This document shows, one piece after another, positions 33,965 to 46,071 of a stretch of 64,000 bases of DNA. The position numbers and the translations under genes were made by a program. Each line of letters begins with the position of its first letter. Within the stretch, counting starts at the first letter, position 1. Source of the stretch: Burkholderia sp. D-99 (GTDB lineage: Bacteria; Pseudomonadota; Gammaproteobacteria; Burkholderiales; Burkholderiaceae); the NCBI RefSeq assembly GCF_011605345.1, contig NZ_JAAOXM010000003.1, positions 558,001-622,000 of the forward strand. Direction: 5' to 3'. The notes under the pieces are model-generated. The model ran no database searches, was not told the origin of the DNA, and saw only the letters and a list, made by a program, of their open reading frames with translations.

Positions 33965-34674
33965 TCGAGATCCTCCAGGAATTCGGCCAGGCGTTCCTTT
34001 ACTGGGACGGCCAGCGCCTCTCCGGCCTCGCGGTGACGCTGTGGCTGCTCGTCGCGTCGATTTCGCTCGGCTTCGTGTGCGCGGTGCCGCTCGCGGTCGC
34101 GCGCGTGTCGAGGAACAAGTGGGTGTCGACGCCGGTGCGGTTCTACACATACGTGTTCCGCGGCACGCCGCTCTACGTGCAGTTGCTGCTGCTGTACACG
34201 GGCATGTACAGCCTCGAGTTCGTGCGTTCGCACTCGCTGCTCGACGCGTTCTTCCGCAGCGGCTTCAACTGCGCGATTCTCGCGTTCGCGCTGAATACCT
34301 GCGCGTACACGACCGAAATCTTCGCGGGTGCGATCCGTGCGATTCCGCACGGCGAGGTCGAGGCGGCGCGTGCGTACGGGATGTCGCCGTTCACGATGTA
34401 TCGCCGCGTGATCCTGCCGTCGGCGCTGCGCCGCGCGCTGCCGCTGTACAGCAACGAGGTGATCCTGATGCTGCACGCGACCACCGTCGCGTTCACGGCG
34501 ACCGTGCCGGACATCCTGAAGGTCGCGCGCGATGCGAATTCCGCGACCTACATGGCGTTCCAGTCGTTCGGGATCGCCGCGCTGATCTATCTTGCGGTAT
34601 CGTTCGCACTCGTCGCGGCGTTTCGCCGCGCGGAGCGCCACTGGCTCGCGTATCTCGCGGCCGCCCGTCATTGA
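33961..34674 (+). CDS. hisM: Basic amino acid ABC transporter permease (HisM type)
   Basis: A 237-residue permease, partner of the preceding one. Helices include [25 protein letters not shown] and [17 protein letters not shown], and the EAA loop reads [35 protein letters not shown]. Start and end overlap or adjoin neighbours, and the ATP-binding gene follows 20 bases later. Together they form the heterodimeric channel. Confidence 0.9.
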   Translation: MIEILQEFGQAFLYWDGQRLSGLAVTLWLLVASISLGFVCAVPLAVARVSRNKWVSTPVRFYTYVFRGTPLYVQLLLLYTGMYSLEFVRSHSLLDAFFRSGFNCAILAFALNTCAYTTEIFAGAIRAIPHGEVEAARAYGMSPFTMYRRVILPSALRRALPLYSNEVILMLHATTVAFTATVPDILKVARDANSATYMAFQSFGIAALIYLAVSFALVAAFRRAERHWLAYLAAARH

Positions 34675-34694
34675 TTCACTTCGAGGAGAGCCAG

Positions 34695-35489
34695 TTGGCC
34701 GAGATCACTCAAACGGGCGCAGCCGCCAAGCTTGCGGCGCTCGACATCCACAAGCGCTACGGCGACAACGAAGTGCTCAAGGGCGTATCGCTGAACGCGA
34801 AGGCCGGTGACGTCATCAGCATCATCGGCGCGAGCGGTTCGGGCAAGAGCACGTTCCTGCGCTGCATCAATTTTCTCGAGCGGCCGAATGCGGGGCAGAT
34901 CGTCGTCGACGGCGAGGCCGTGCGCACGAAGACCGACCGCGCCGGTGCGCTCGAGGTCGCCGATCACAAGCAGCTTCAGCGCATTCGCACGAAGCTCGCG
35001 ATGGTGTTCCAGCACTTCAACCTCTGGGCGCACATGAACGTGCTCGAGAACGTGATGGAAGCGCCGGTGCACGTACTCGGCATTTCGAAGAAGGAAGCCG
35101 AGGAGCGTGCGCGCGAATACCTGGAGAAGGTCGGCCTCGCGCCGCGCGTCGAGAAGCAGTATCCGTCGCACCTGTCGGGCGGCCAGCAGCAGCGCGTGGC
35201 CATTGCGCGCGCGTTGGCGATGCATCCGGACGTGATGCTGTTCGACGAACCGACGTCGGCGCTCGACCCGGAACTGGTGGGTGAAGTGCTGAAGGTGATG
35301 CAGAAGCTCGCCGAGGAAGGCCGCACGATGATCGTCGTCACGCACGAGATGGGTTTCGCGCGCAACGTGTCGAACCACGTGATGTTCCTGCATCAGGGGC
35401 GGACCGAGGAAGAGGGTGATCCGAAGGAAGTGCTGGTGCGCCCGCAGAGCGAGCGGCTCAAGCAGTTCCTGTCGGGCAGTCTCAAGTAA
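34695..35489 (+). CDS. hisP: Basic amino acid ABC transporter, ATP-binding protein (HisP type)
   Basis: A 264-residue ABC ATPase of the polar amino acid class: Walker [10 protein letters not shown] (about residues 44-52), Q-loop [12 protein letters not shown], signature [15 protein letters not shown], Walker [15 protein letters not shown] and VTHEMGFA. The insertion with [25 protein letters not shown] is typical of HisP/AotP. The start is a TTG at 34695, chosen because GAGGAGAG lies five bases upstream; no ATG precedes the conserved region. Confidence 0.92.
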   Translation: MAEITQTGAAAKLAALDIHKRYGDNEVLKGVSLNAKAGDVISIIGASGSGKSTFLRCINFLERPNAGQIVVDGEAVRTKTDRAGALEVADHKQLQRIRTKLAMVFQHFNLWAHMNVLENVMEAPVHVLGISKKEAEERAREYLEKVGLAPRVEKQYPSHLSGGQQQRVAIARALAMHPDVMLFDEPTSALDPELVGEVLKVMQKLAEEGRTMIVVTHEMGFARNVSNHVMFLHQGRTEEEGDPKEVLVRPQSERLKQFLSGSLK

Positions 35490-35511
35490 CGCGACAGGGC
35501 AGGTTTCAAAC

Positions 35512-36552
35512 GTGGTACCGGTGTCTCGTCCCGCAGGCGCCACCCGCACGATGCAGGTGGCGATCGTTGCATTGCCGCCCGTGTCGATGTCGGGCGTGGG
35601 TCCGATCGTCGACGCGCTGAACCTCGCGAACGAGATCGACGGGCGGCTGCTGTATCGCTGGCAGGTGTGTTCGTGGGACGGGCGGCCGGTGCCGCTTGCC
35701 GGCGGTGCGCAGTGGCATGCCGATGCGGCGTTCAACGATGCGATCGCGTGCGACTGGGTCATCGTCGTGTCGGAGCGGTTTCAGCAGTTTGCCGACTATC
35801 GGTTGTTTCTCGCGAGTCTCGCGCGGGTCGGGCAGCGCACGCCGCTCGTGACCGGGATTCATCATGGCGTGTGGTGGCTTGCGATGGCCGGGCAGCTTTC
35901 CGGGTATCGGGTGAGCGTGAACTGGGAGACGTATCAGCAGTTCGCCGAACAGTTCGAGCGGTCGATCGTCACGCAGCAGATCTTCGAGATCGATCGGGAT
36001 CGGGCGACCTGTGCCGGTGGGCAGGCTACTGTGGATTTCATGCTGGCCATGATTGGCCGGGAACATGGGGCGGACCTCGCGGAGCGGATTGCCGATGCAC
36101 TCGGGGTCGGGACTTTGCGGAGCGGCGAAGAGCGGCAGCGGATTCCTTTTGTGACCGCGCCGGGCGAGCGGCATCCTCGGTTGAACGATGCGTTGCTGCT
36201 CATGGAAGCCAATGTCGAGGATCCGTTGACGACCGATGAGATCGCCGAACTCGTTGGCGTTTCACGCCGGCAGCTGGAGCGGCTCTTTCGACAGTATCTC
36301 GGGGCGATGCCCTCGAAGTATTACCTCAACCTCCGGTTGCTCAAGGCAAGGACGCAGTTGCAGCGGACCAGCAAGTCCGTCGTCCAGGTTAGCCTCGCCT
36401 GTGGGTTCTCTTCTGCTGCGCACTTTTCTAATGCGTACCGCGAGCGATTTGGCGTTACGCCTCGGGAGGATCGGCGAGCGTGGCTCGAGAAGCAGACCGG
36501 CGGGGGGAGCGAGCCTCGCGGGGGGGCGCTCGTCGAGCGCGGGAAGGATTGA
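35512..36552 (+). CDS. argR: AraC/GlxA-family regulator, ArgR-like
   Basis: A 346-residue regulator of the GlxA-type AraC family. The N-terminal half is a DJ-1/PfpI-like domain (MQVAIVALPPVSMSGVGPIVDALNLANEIDG) and the C-terminal half a double HTH (DEIAELVGVSRRQLERLFRQYLG, then SVVQVSLACGFSSAAHFSNAYRERFGVTPREDR). It resembles the pseudomonad ArgR that activates the AST pathway and arginine transport, and it sits exactly between the transporter and ast genes. The GTG at 35512 is used because AGGGCAGG lies eight bases upstream; GTG 35521 and ATG 35551 are alternatives. Its 3' half shows weaker GC3 bias than its neighbours. Confidence 0.85.
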   Translation: MVPVSRPAGATRTMQVAIVALPPVSMSGVGPIVDALNLANEIDGRLLYRWQVCSWDGRPVPLAGGAQWHADAAFNDAIACDWVIVVSERFQQFADYRLFLASLARVGQRTPLVTGIHHGVWWLAMAGQLSGYRVSVNWETYQQFAEQFERSIVTQQIFEIDRDRATCAGGQATVDFMLAMIGREHGADLAERIADALGVGTLRSGEERQRIPFVTAPGERHPRLNDALLLMEANVEDPLTTDEIAELVGVSRRQLERLFRQYLGAMPSKYYLNLRLLKARTQLQRTSKSVVQVSLACGFSSAAHFSNAYRERFGVTPREDRRAWLEKQTGGGSEPRGGALVERGKD

Positions 36553-36636
36553 TTCAGGTTTCTGCGGTGCACTGGCTTTTTCGTGAAGCACCTGTGATCT
36601 TTTCGGTCTATTAGTGTCGCCCCTGCGCGGGGCAGC

Positions 36637-36672
36637 GGTCACTTTTCTTTGTCTTGCCAAAGAAAAGTAACC
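36637..36672. repeat. Hairpin in the left arm of the inverted-repeat element
   Basis: GGTCACTTTTCTTTG, loop TCTTGC, CAAAGAAAAGTAACC: a 15-bp stem with one mismatch. A matching copy is in the right arm at 37306-37341. Confidence 0.85.
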
Positions 36673-37305
36673 AAAAGAAAGGCGCCCGGATAACGCATGA
36701 CTTCCCGGTGCCGTGGTCCACGGAGTGGACACCGCCTAAGTGTCCGCGCCAGTCGAGAACACGGAGTGGTTCGAGCAATGGTTCTGACACCACTCCCTAC
36801 CCAACAGAGCGGTATACCGCCCGCCAGCTCCCCCCTCGCTTCGCTCGGCTGCAAGGTACTTCACGTCGCATTGCGTGCGCTCGCGTGCTTCTGCCAGCAC
36901 TGCGTCAGAGGATCGGACACGCTCTTTGCTCACACCATTCGTATCCATCGGACTGCTTGGCATCGGTGGGTGTCTGACGACGTCGTGTGGCCGTGTGTTT
37001 TCGTGATGGGTTGCTGCGTCCCTTTTTTGCGGATGAGGGCAGGCCTTGATCCGCTGAATTCGGGGTGCTCCCCCGCGATTGCCGGAACTGATTGACCGCA
37101 TGCGCTACTGGAGGGGGGGTACCTGTCGGCCGAGCGAAGCGAGGGCGGAGCTGGCGGGCGGTATACCGCTCTGTTGGGTAGTGGGAGGTGTCAGAACCAT
37201 TGCTCGAACCACTCTGCTTTCCTGACTGGCGCGGACACTTAGGTGCGAACCACTTTGAAGGCCACGGCACCGGGAAGTCATGCGTTATCCGGGCGCCTTT
37301 CTTTT

Positions 37306-37341
37306 GGTTACTTTTCTTTGGCAAGACAAAGAAAAGTGACC
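37306..37341. repeat. Hairpin in the right arm of the inverted-repeat element
   Basis: GGTTACTTTTCTTTG, loop GCAAGA, CAAAGAAAAGTGACC: the mirror copy of 36637-36672, with the single mismatch at the equivalent place. Confidence 0.85.
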
Positions 37342-37596
37342 GCTGCCCCGCGCAGGGGCGACGCAAATAGACCGAAAAGATCACAGGTGCTTCACGACAA
37401 AGGCAAGCGCACCACCCAAAAACCCAAAAACCCAAAAAACCAGACACGCCTCCAAGAAACCCCCCGCCCGGAGAGGGCAAAATAAAGCGCACTATCCGCT
37501 TCCGATAGAACCCGTCGCAATTCCGCAAGACGCTTGCGTCACCCTTACCTAAACTTGATCCTGTTGAACCCTCTTACGAAACCGAAAGGAACGACC

Positions 37597-38829
37597 ATGA
37601 CGACCTCGACCGTGACCCGCCAGACATTCGATGAAGTGATGGTGCCGGTATTTTCCCCCGCGCCGTTCGTGCCGGATCGCGCAGAGGGCTCCCGCGTGTG
37701 GGACACGGCCGGCCGCGAGTACATCGATTTCGCGTGCGGGATCGCCGTGACGTCGCTCGGCCACGGCCACCCGGAACTGCTGAAAGTCCTGGACGAACAA
37801 AGCCGCAAGCTCTGGCACATCGGCAACGGCTACACGAACGAGCCGGTGCTGCGCCTCGCCAAGCGCCTCGAATCGCTGACCTTCGCCGACCGCGCATTCT
37901 TCGCGAACTCGGGCGCGGAAGCGAACGAAGCCGCCCTGAAGCTCGCGCGCCGCGTCGCGTTCGACCGCCACGGCGCCGATAAAGCGGAAATCATCTCGTT
38001 CGTGCAGTCGTTCCACGGCCGCACGTTCTTCACGGTCAGCGTCGGCGGCCAGCCGAAATACTCGGAAGGCTTCGGCCCCGTGCCGGCCGGCATCACGCAC
38101 CTGCCGTACAACGACATCGAAGCCGCAAAGGCCGCAATCGGCCCGCAAACCTGCGCGGTGATCGTCGAGCCGGTGCAGGGCGAAGGCGGTGTGATCCCGG
38201 CCGATCCGGCCTTCCTGAAAGCACTGCGCGAAGCGTGCGACGCACACGGCGCACTGCTGATTTTCGACGAAGTGCAAACGGGCGTCGGCCGCACGGGCCA
38301 GTTCTACGCTTACATGGACACGGGCGTCACGCCGGACATCCTGACGACCGCCAAGGCACTCGGCAACGGCTTCCCGATCGGCGCGATGCTGACGACCAAC
38401 GAACTCGCCGCGCACTTCAAGGTCGGCGTGCACGGCACGACGTACGGCGGCAACCCGCTCGCATCGGCGATCGCCGACAAGGTCGTCGAACTGATCGGCG
38501 ATCCGGAACTGCTCGAAGGCGTGCGCGAACGCAGCGTACGCCTGAAGGGCGCGCTCGAGCGCATCAACGCGCGCTTCGGCATCTTCAAGGACGTGCGCGG
38601 CAAGGGCCTGCTGGTCGGTGCCGAACTCACCGCCGCATTCGACGGCCGCGCGAAGGACTTCGTTACCGCCGCCGCAGAGAACGGCCTGATCATGCTGATC
38701 GCCGGTCCGAACGTGCTGCGCTTCGTCCCGTCTCTGGTGATCCCGTTCGACCTGCTCGACGAAGGCATGAAGCGCTTCGAGAAGGCAGTCGAACAAGTGC
38801 TCGCCGCCCAGGAAGCCACCGCGCGCTGA
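37597..38829 (+). CDS. astC: Succinylornithine/acetylornithine transaminase
   Basis: A 410-residue class-III PLP aminotransferase. In the AST pathway it converts N2-succinylornithine and 2-oxoglutarate to succinylglutamate semialdehyde. Landmarks: [17 protein letters not shown] (phosphate-binding), [25 protein letters not shown], and the PLP lysine in [14 protein letters not shown] (about residue 258). The ATG at 37597 follows GAAAGGA. It is the first gene of the ast operon, downstream of the inverted-repeat element. It is distinguished from biosynthetic argD only by context. Confidence 0.95.
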   Translation: MTTSTVTRQTFDEVMVPVFSPAPFVPDRAEGSRVWDTAGREYIDFACGIAVTSLGHGHPELLKVLDEQSRKLWHIGNGYTNEPVLRLAKRLESLTFADRAFFANSGAEANEAALKLARRVAFDRHGADKAEIISFVQSFHGRTFFTVSVGGQPKYSEGFGPVPAGITHLPYNDIEAAKAAIGPQTCAVIVEPVQGEGGVIPADPAFLKALREACDAHGALLIFDEVQTGVGRTGQFYAYMDTGVTPDILTTAKALGNGFPIGAMLTTNELAAHFKVGVHGTTYGGNPLASAIADKVVELIGDPELLEGVRERSVRLKGALERINARFGIFKDVRGKGLLVGAELTAAFDGRAKDFVTAAAENGLIMLIAGPNVLRFVPSLVIPFDLLDEGMKRFEKAVEQVLAAQEATAR

Positions 38830-38859
38830 TCGGCGCACCCATCGCAGACAGGAACGACG

Positions 38860-39908
38860 ATGCTATTTGTTCGCCCCGGCAAACTCACGGATCTCGATGC
38901 GCTCGCGCACATGGCGCGCACCGCGCAACCGGTCCTGCACTCGCTGCCGCACGACCGCGCGGCGCTCGAAGCGCGCGTGGCGCTCTCCGAGGATTCGTTT
39001 CGCGCGGACGTCGATTTCGCCGGCGAGGAGTTTTACCTCTTCGTGCTCGAGGATTCGTCGACGGGCAAGCTGCTCGGCACGGCGAGCATCGTGGCCGCGG
39101 CCGGCTACTCGGAACCGTTCTACGCGTTCCGCAACGATGCACTGATCCACGCGTCGCGCGAGCTGCACGTGAACCGCAAGATCCACGCGCTCACGATGTC
39201 GCACGAGCTGACCGGCAAGAGCCGGCTCGCGGGCTTCTACGTCGATCCGTCGCTGCGCGGCGACGCGGCCGCGCACCTGATCTCGCGCGCCCGGATGATG
39301 TACATCGCCGCGAACCGCCGCCGCTTCACGCCGGAAGTGTTCACGCTGCTGCTCGGCGTGAGCGACAACACGGGTGCATCGCCGTTCTGGGAAGCGGTGG
39401 GCCGCAAGTTCTTCGGCCGCGACTTCACCGACGTCGACATCGCATCGGGCGGCCGCAGCCGCACCTTCATCGCGGAAGTGATGCCGGCCTATCCGCTCTA
39501 CGTGCCGCTGCTGCCGGAAGCCGCGCAGCGCGTGCTCGGCGAGCCGAACGAATCGGCACTGCTCGCCTATGACATCCATCTCGAGGAAGGCTTCGAGCCC
39601 GACCGCTTCGTCGACATCTTCGACGCGGGCCCGGTGCTGACCGCGCAGGTCGACCGTACCGCGTGCGTGAAGCACGGCACGGAGCGCGTCGTGCGCGAGG
39701 CCGCGCACCAGCAGGGCGACGTCGCGTACATGGTGTCGACGGGCAGCGGCGAATCGTTCCGCTGCGTGCTGGCCGACCTGCCGGGCGACACGGTCGATGC
39801 CCCGCTGGCCGGCGACGTGCGCGCGGCGCTCGATGTGAAGGATGGCGATGTCGTGCGCTGCGTGCCGCTGCACCGCCGCGACGATGAAGATTTGAAGGGA
39901 GACGCAGC

Positions 39909-39912
<4 letters not shown>
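38860..39912 (+). CDS. astA: Arginine N-succinyltransferase, alpha subunit
   Basis: A 350-residue subunit (AruF type) of the enzyme that transfers succinyl from succinyl-CoA to the alpha-amino group of arginine, the entry step of the AST pathway. It begins MLFVRPGKLTDLDALAHMARTAQPVLHSLP and has the family blocks LLGVSDNTGASPFWEAVGRKFFGRDFTDVD, FIAEVMPAYPLYVPLLPE and VDIFDAGPVLTAQVD. It lies 30 bases after astC and overlaps the beta-subunit gene by four bases (ATGA). The two-subunit form is the pseudomonad/Burkholderia arrangement, unlike the single AstA of enterobacteria. Confidence 0.95.
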
Positions 39913-42426
<2,514 letters not shown>

Positions 42427-42440
42427 ACGAGGGAACGACG

Positions 42441-43781
42441 ATGAACGCACAAGAAGCCAATTTCGACGGGCTCGTCGGCCCGACCCACAACTACGCCGGC
42501 CTGTCGTTCGGCAACGTGGCGTCGCTCAACAACGAGAAGTCGGCCGCGAACCCGAAGGCCGCCGCGAAGCAGGGGCTGCGCAAGATGAAGCAGCTCGCGG
42601 ATCTCGGCTTCGCGCAAGGCGTGCTGCCGCCGCAGGAGCGGCCGTCGCTGCGCCTGTTGCGCGAGCTCGGCTTCTCGGGCAAGGACGCGGACGTGATCGC
42701 GAAGGCCGCGAAGCAGGCGCCCGAACTGCTCGCCGCGGCGAGCTCGGCATCGGCGATGTGGACCGCGAACGCGGCCACCGTCAGCCCGTCGGCCGACACG
42801 AGCGACGGCCGCGTGCACTTCACGCCGGCGAACCTGTGCAGCAAGCTGCATCGCGCGATCGAACACGAAGCGACGCGCCGCACGCTGTCGACGCTGTTCG
42901 CCGATCCCGCGCATTTCGCGGTGCACGAAGCGCTGACGGGCACGCCGGCACTCGGCGACGAAGGCGCGGCGAACCATACGCGCTTCTGCGCCGAATACGG
43001 CAAGCCGGGCATCGAGTTCTTCGTGTACGGCCGTGCGGAATACCGCCGCGGGCCGGAGCCGAAGCGCTTCCCGGCGCGCCAGACGTTCGAGGCGAGCCGC
43101 GCGGTCGCGCATCGCCACGGGCTCGCCGAAGAGGCGACCGTCTATGCGCAGCAGGATCCGGACGTGATCGACGCGGGCGTGTTCCACAACGACGTGATCT
43201 CGGTCGGCAACCGCGACACGCTGTTCACGCACGAGCGCGCGTTCGTCAACAAGCAGGCGATCTACGACACGCTGACCGCCGCGCTCGACGCACGCGGCGC
43301 GCGCCTGAACGTGATCGAGGTTCCCGATGCGGCCGTGAGCGTGAACGACGCGGTGACGTCGTATCTGTTCAACAGCCAGCTGCTGTCGCGCGCGGACGGC
43401 TCGCAGGTGCTCGTCGTGCCGCAGGAGTGCCGCGAGAACGCGAACGTCGCGGCCTATCTCGACGAGCTCGCGGCCGGCAGCGGCCCGATTCACGACGTGC
43501 TCGTGTTCGACCTGCGCGAAAGCATGAAGAACGGCGGTGGCCCGGCGTGCCTGCGCCTGCGCGTCGTGCTGAACGAAGCGGAACGCGCGGCCGTGACGTC
43601 GAACGTGTGGATCAACGACACGCTGTTCACGTCGCTCGACACGTGGATCGACCGGCACTATCGCGATCGCCTCGCACCGGAAGATCTCGCCGATCCGGCG
43701 TTGCTCGACGAATCGCGCACGGCGCTCGACGAGCTCACGCAGATCCTGCGCGTCGGTTCGCTGTATGACTTCCAGCGCTGA
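42441..43781 (+). CDS. astB: N-succinylarginine dihydrolase
   Basis: A 446-residue enzyme of the amidinotransferase fold that converts succinylarginine to succinylornithine, CO2 and two ammonia. It starts [30 protein letters not shown], typical of AstB. The catalytic Cys is in [11 protein letters not shown] (about residue 371) and an active-site His in [14 protein letters not shown] (about 250). It is separated from astD by 14 bases, with a good ribosome binding site (GAGGGA). Confidence 0.96.
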   Translation: MNAQEANFDGLVGPTHNYAGLSFGNVASLNNEKSAANPKAAAKQGLRKMKQLADLGFAQGVLPPQERPSLRLLRELGFSGKDADVIAKAAKQAPELLAAASSASAMWTANAATVSPSADTSDGRVHFTPANLCSKLHRAIEHEATRRTLSTLFADPAHFAVHEALTGTPALGDEGAANHTRFCAEYGKPGIEFFVYGRAEYRRGPEPKRFPARQTFEASRAVAHRHGLAEEATVYAQQDPDVIDAGVFHNDVISVGNRDTLFTHERAFVNKQAIYDTLTAALDARGARLNVIEVPDAAVSVNDAVTSYLFNSQLLSRADGSQVLVVPQECRENANVAAYLDELAAGSGPIHDVLVFDLRESMKNGGGPACLRLRVVLNEAERAAVTSNVWINDTLFTSLDTWIDRHYRDRLAPEDLADPALLDESRTALDELTQILRVGSLYDFQR

Positions 43782-43788
43782 GGCACGG

Positions 43789-44823
43789 ATGCCGGCCAAC
43801 GCACTGCTCGACGACTTCCTCGCGTTCACGCTGACCGGTAGTGCGCCGTCCGTAACGGACGGCACCTGCGCAGCGGGCGCCGTGCGCTGGCAATGGCGCG
43901 GCGACGGGCTGCTCGCGCTCGAACCGGCCGCGGACGAGACCGCCGGCGCGGCACGCGCGAGCGTGCTTGTGTCGGCCGGCGTGCACGGCGACGAGACGGC
44001 GCCGATCGAGCTGTTGTCGATGCTCGTGCGCGATCTCGCATCTGGGGCGTTGCCGCTCGCGTGCCGGCTGCTCGTCGTGCTCGGCAACGTGCCGGCGATG
44101 CGCGCCGGCGAACGCTATCTCGACGACGACCTGAACCGCCTGTTCAGCGGCCGTTACGCGCAGGTGCCCGCCAGCCGCGAAGCGCCGCGCGCCACGCAGC
44201 TCGAAGCGGCTGCCGCCGCGTTCTTCGCGGCCGCGCCGGCCGGCGCCGCGCGCTGGCACATCGACATGCATACGGCGATCCGCGCGTCGGTGTTCGAGCA
44301 GTTCGCACTGCTGCCGCACACCGGCACGCCGCCGACGCGCACGATGTTCGAATGGCTCGGCGACGCGCGCATCGCGGCCGTGCTGCTGCATACCGCGAAG
44401 GGCAATACGTATTCGCATTTCACGGCCGAGCACTGCGGCGCGCTCGCGTGCACGCTGGAACTCGGCAAGGTGCGCCCGTTCGGCCAGAACGACCTGACGC
44501 GCTTCGCGCCGGCCGACCGCGCGGTGCGCAAGCTCGTGTCGGGCGCCGCTTACGAGGTCGACATTCCGTTGCCGCGCGTGTTTACCGTGATCGACCAGAT
44601 CACGAAGCAGAGCGATGCGCTCGAACTATTCGTCGCGGCCGACGTCGCGAACTTCACCGCGTTCGCGCGCGGCACGGTACTCGCGCAGGACGGCGACTAT
44701 CGCTACACGGTGACGCATGACGAGGAGCGCATCGTGTTCCCGAATCCGTCGGTGAAGCCGGGTTTGCGCGCGGGCCTGCTCGTCGTCGACACGACGCGCG
44801 ACACGCTCGCCGCGCTCGTCTGA
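43789..44823 (+). CDS. astE: Succinylglutamate desuccinylase
   Basis: A 344-residue zinc carboxypeptidase-like enzyme (AstE/AspA family) that releases succinate and glutamate, the last AST step. Zinc ligands are His and Glu of GVHGDETAP (about 62-65) and His of [10 protein letters not shown] (about 155). The Glu of [11 protein letters not shown] serves as catalytic base in the family. The ATG at 43789 is chosen because GAGG precedes it by five bases; an in-frame ATG at 43765 would overlap astB by 17 bases. It is the last ast gene. Confidence 0.93.
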   Translation: MPANALLDDFLAFTLTGSAPSVTDGTCAAGAVRWQWRGDGLLALEPAADETAGAARASVLVSAGVHGDETAPIELLSMLVRDLASGALPLACRLLVVLGNVPAMRAGERYLDDDLNRLFSGRYAQVPASREAPRATQLEAAAAAFFAAAPAGAARWHIDMHTAIRASVFEQFALLPHTGTPPTRTMFEWLGDARIAAVLLHTAKGNTYSHFTAEHCGALACTLELGKVRPFGQNDLTRFAPADRAVRKLVSGAAYEVDIPLPRVFTVIDQITKQSDALELFVAADVANFTAFARGTVLAQDGDYRYTVTHDEERIVFPNPSVKPGLRAGLLVVDTTRDTLAALV

Positions 44824-45176
44824 CGGTGCCGATTGCGCGCGGCCGCGGCGACCCACGGCCCGCGCATCGCCTGGCCACCATTCTTTTTTCGAGATGACGC
44901 CCCCACGCCACGCAGACGGCCAGCGCGTCGCGCTTGCGTATTTGCGACATCGTCTTGCAAGTTCGGCGGCCGGCCCGGACGGCGCCGTGTGCGCACCGCA
45001 GCATCGCGCACTGACGGCTGCTTTGCCATATCGGGCCGCGCGGATTGGTACAATCGCGGCCTTGCGGCTGTTGCGCCGCATCACGGCGCGGCGGCAACAT
45101 TGCCGTGGTCATTCGACCCTGCAATGATGCATGCGCCTGTAGTTCCGGAACATTCGAGTATCGAGGAGAACACCTG
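44824..45176. other. Intergenic region between astE and the binding-protein gene
   Basis: About 353 bases with no gene. TACAAT at 45049-45054 may be a -10 element for the binding-protein gene, but no well-spaced -35 was found. A GAGGAG ribosome binding site at its right end belongs to the downstream gene. Confidence 0.4.
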
Positions 45177-45971
45177 ATGAAGTTGGATTGGCGTAAAGTG
45201 GCCGCGCATGCGGTGGTGGTGGCATCGGCCGTGGCGGCAGGCAGCGCGTTTGCCGCGGATCTGAAAGAGATCCGTTTCGGCGTCGAAGCCTCGTACGCGC
45301 CGTTCGAATACAAGACGCCCGACGGCAAGCTGACCGGCTTCGATATCGACATCGGCAACGCGGTGTGCGCGAAGCTGAAGACGAAGTGCGTGTGGGTCGA
45401 GAACGACTTCGACGGCCTGATCCCGGCGCTGCAGGCGCGCAAGTTCGACGCGATCAACTCGGACATGACGATCACCGACCAGCGCAAGCATGCGATCGCG
45501 TTCACCGATCCGATCTACACGATTCCGAACCAGCTGATCGCGAAGCAGGGCAGCGGCCTGCTGCCGACCCCGCAATCGCTGAAGGGCAAGCGCGTCGGCG
45601 TGCTGCAGGGCACGATCCAGGAAGCGTACGCGAAGAAGAAGTGGGCGCCGGCAGGCGTCGAAGTCGTGCCGTACCAGACGCAGGACCTGGCCTACGCCGA
45701 CCTGAAGTCGGGCCGTCTCGACGCGACGTTCCAGGACGCGGAAGCCGGTTCGAAGGGCTTCCTGACGAAGCCGCAAGGCCAGGGCTTCGCGTTCGCGGGC
45801 GGTACCGTGAGCGATGCCGAGATCCTCGGCTCGGGCGTCGGTTTCGGCCTGCGCAAGAACGACGCGGCGCTGAAGACCGCGCTCGATCAGGCGCTGAAGG
45901 ACCTGAAGGCCGACGGCACGATCGACAACCTCGCGAAGAAGTACTTCAGCGTGCCCGTGACGCTCAAGTAA
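45177..45971 (+). CDS. argT: Lysine/arginine/ornithine-binding periplasmic protein
   Basis: A 264-residue SBP_bac_3 binding protein with a signal peptide (AAHAVVVASAVAAGSAFAA, residues about 8-27). Signature EIRFGVEASYAPFEYKTPDGKLTGFDIDIGNAVCAKL, and DFDGLIPALQARKFDAINSDMTIT. The conserved Arg/Asp pair that holds basic amino acids sits in MTITDQRKHAI. It matches HisJ/ArgT/AotJ in length. The permease and ATPase genes it needs are 10 kb upstream (33275-35489), on the other side of the ast operon. A strong terminator follows. Confidence 0.95.
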   Translation: MKLDWRKVAAHAVVVASAVAAGSAFAADLKEIRFGVEASYAPFEYKTPDGKLTGFDIDIGNAVCAKLKTKCVWVENDFDGLIPALQARKFDAINSDMTITDQRKHAIAFTDPIYTIPNQLIAKQGSGLLPTPQSLKGKRVGVLQGTIQEAYAKKKWAPAGVEVVPYQTQDLAYADLKSGRLDATFQDAEAGSKGFLTKPQGQGFAFAGGTVSDAEILGSGVGFGLRKNDAALKTALDQALKDLKADGTIDNLAKKYFSVPVTLK

Positions 45972-45995
45972 GCACTGCGTTCGATCGCACGATGC

Positions 45996-46031
45996 AAACA
46001 AACCGGCCGCTTATGCGGCCGGTTTGTTTTT
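45996..46031 (+). terminator. Rho-independent terminator after the binding-protein gene
   Basis: A 13-bp perfect stem, ACAAACCGGCCGC and GCGGCCGGTTTGT, with loop TTAT and a T run. It ends the arginine block. Confidence 0.93.
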
Positions 46032-46071
46032 GGAGGTGGAAAACGGCAGGGGGCGGCGGCCGGCGGCCGCG

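Larger units (their letters stand above)
36573..37405. repeat. Large inverted-repeat element between argR and astC
   Basis: Two arms of about 287 bp (36573-36859 and 37119-37405) in inverted orientation flank a 259-bp core (36860-37118). The match is strongest over the hairpin region 36637-36672/37306-37341, the stretch up to the CTTCCCGGTGCCGTGG block, and the GCGGTATACCGC palindrome to CGCTTCGCTCGG. Internal stretches differ. No transposase, integrase or target-site duplication was seen. Open frames inside exist in several phases and look incidental. The remainder of the 1.04-kb intergenic region (36553-37596) holds only the astC leader, an A/C-rich stretch near 37410-37440. Confidence 0.85.

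Noticed and set aside
36697..37095. A 132-codon open frame spanning the left arm and core of the inverted-repeat element
   Set aside because: It lacks a ribosome binding site, is not preserved in the mirror arm, and shows no codon bias.
37188..37370. A 60-codon frame that has a mirror copy in the other arm (36611-36793)
   Set aside because: The similarity follows from the inverted repeat; the peptide (GKTKKSDRCPAQG type) is read through hairpin sequence and is probably not made.
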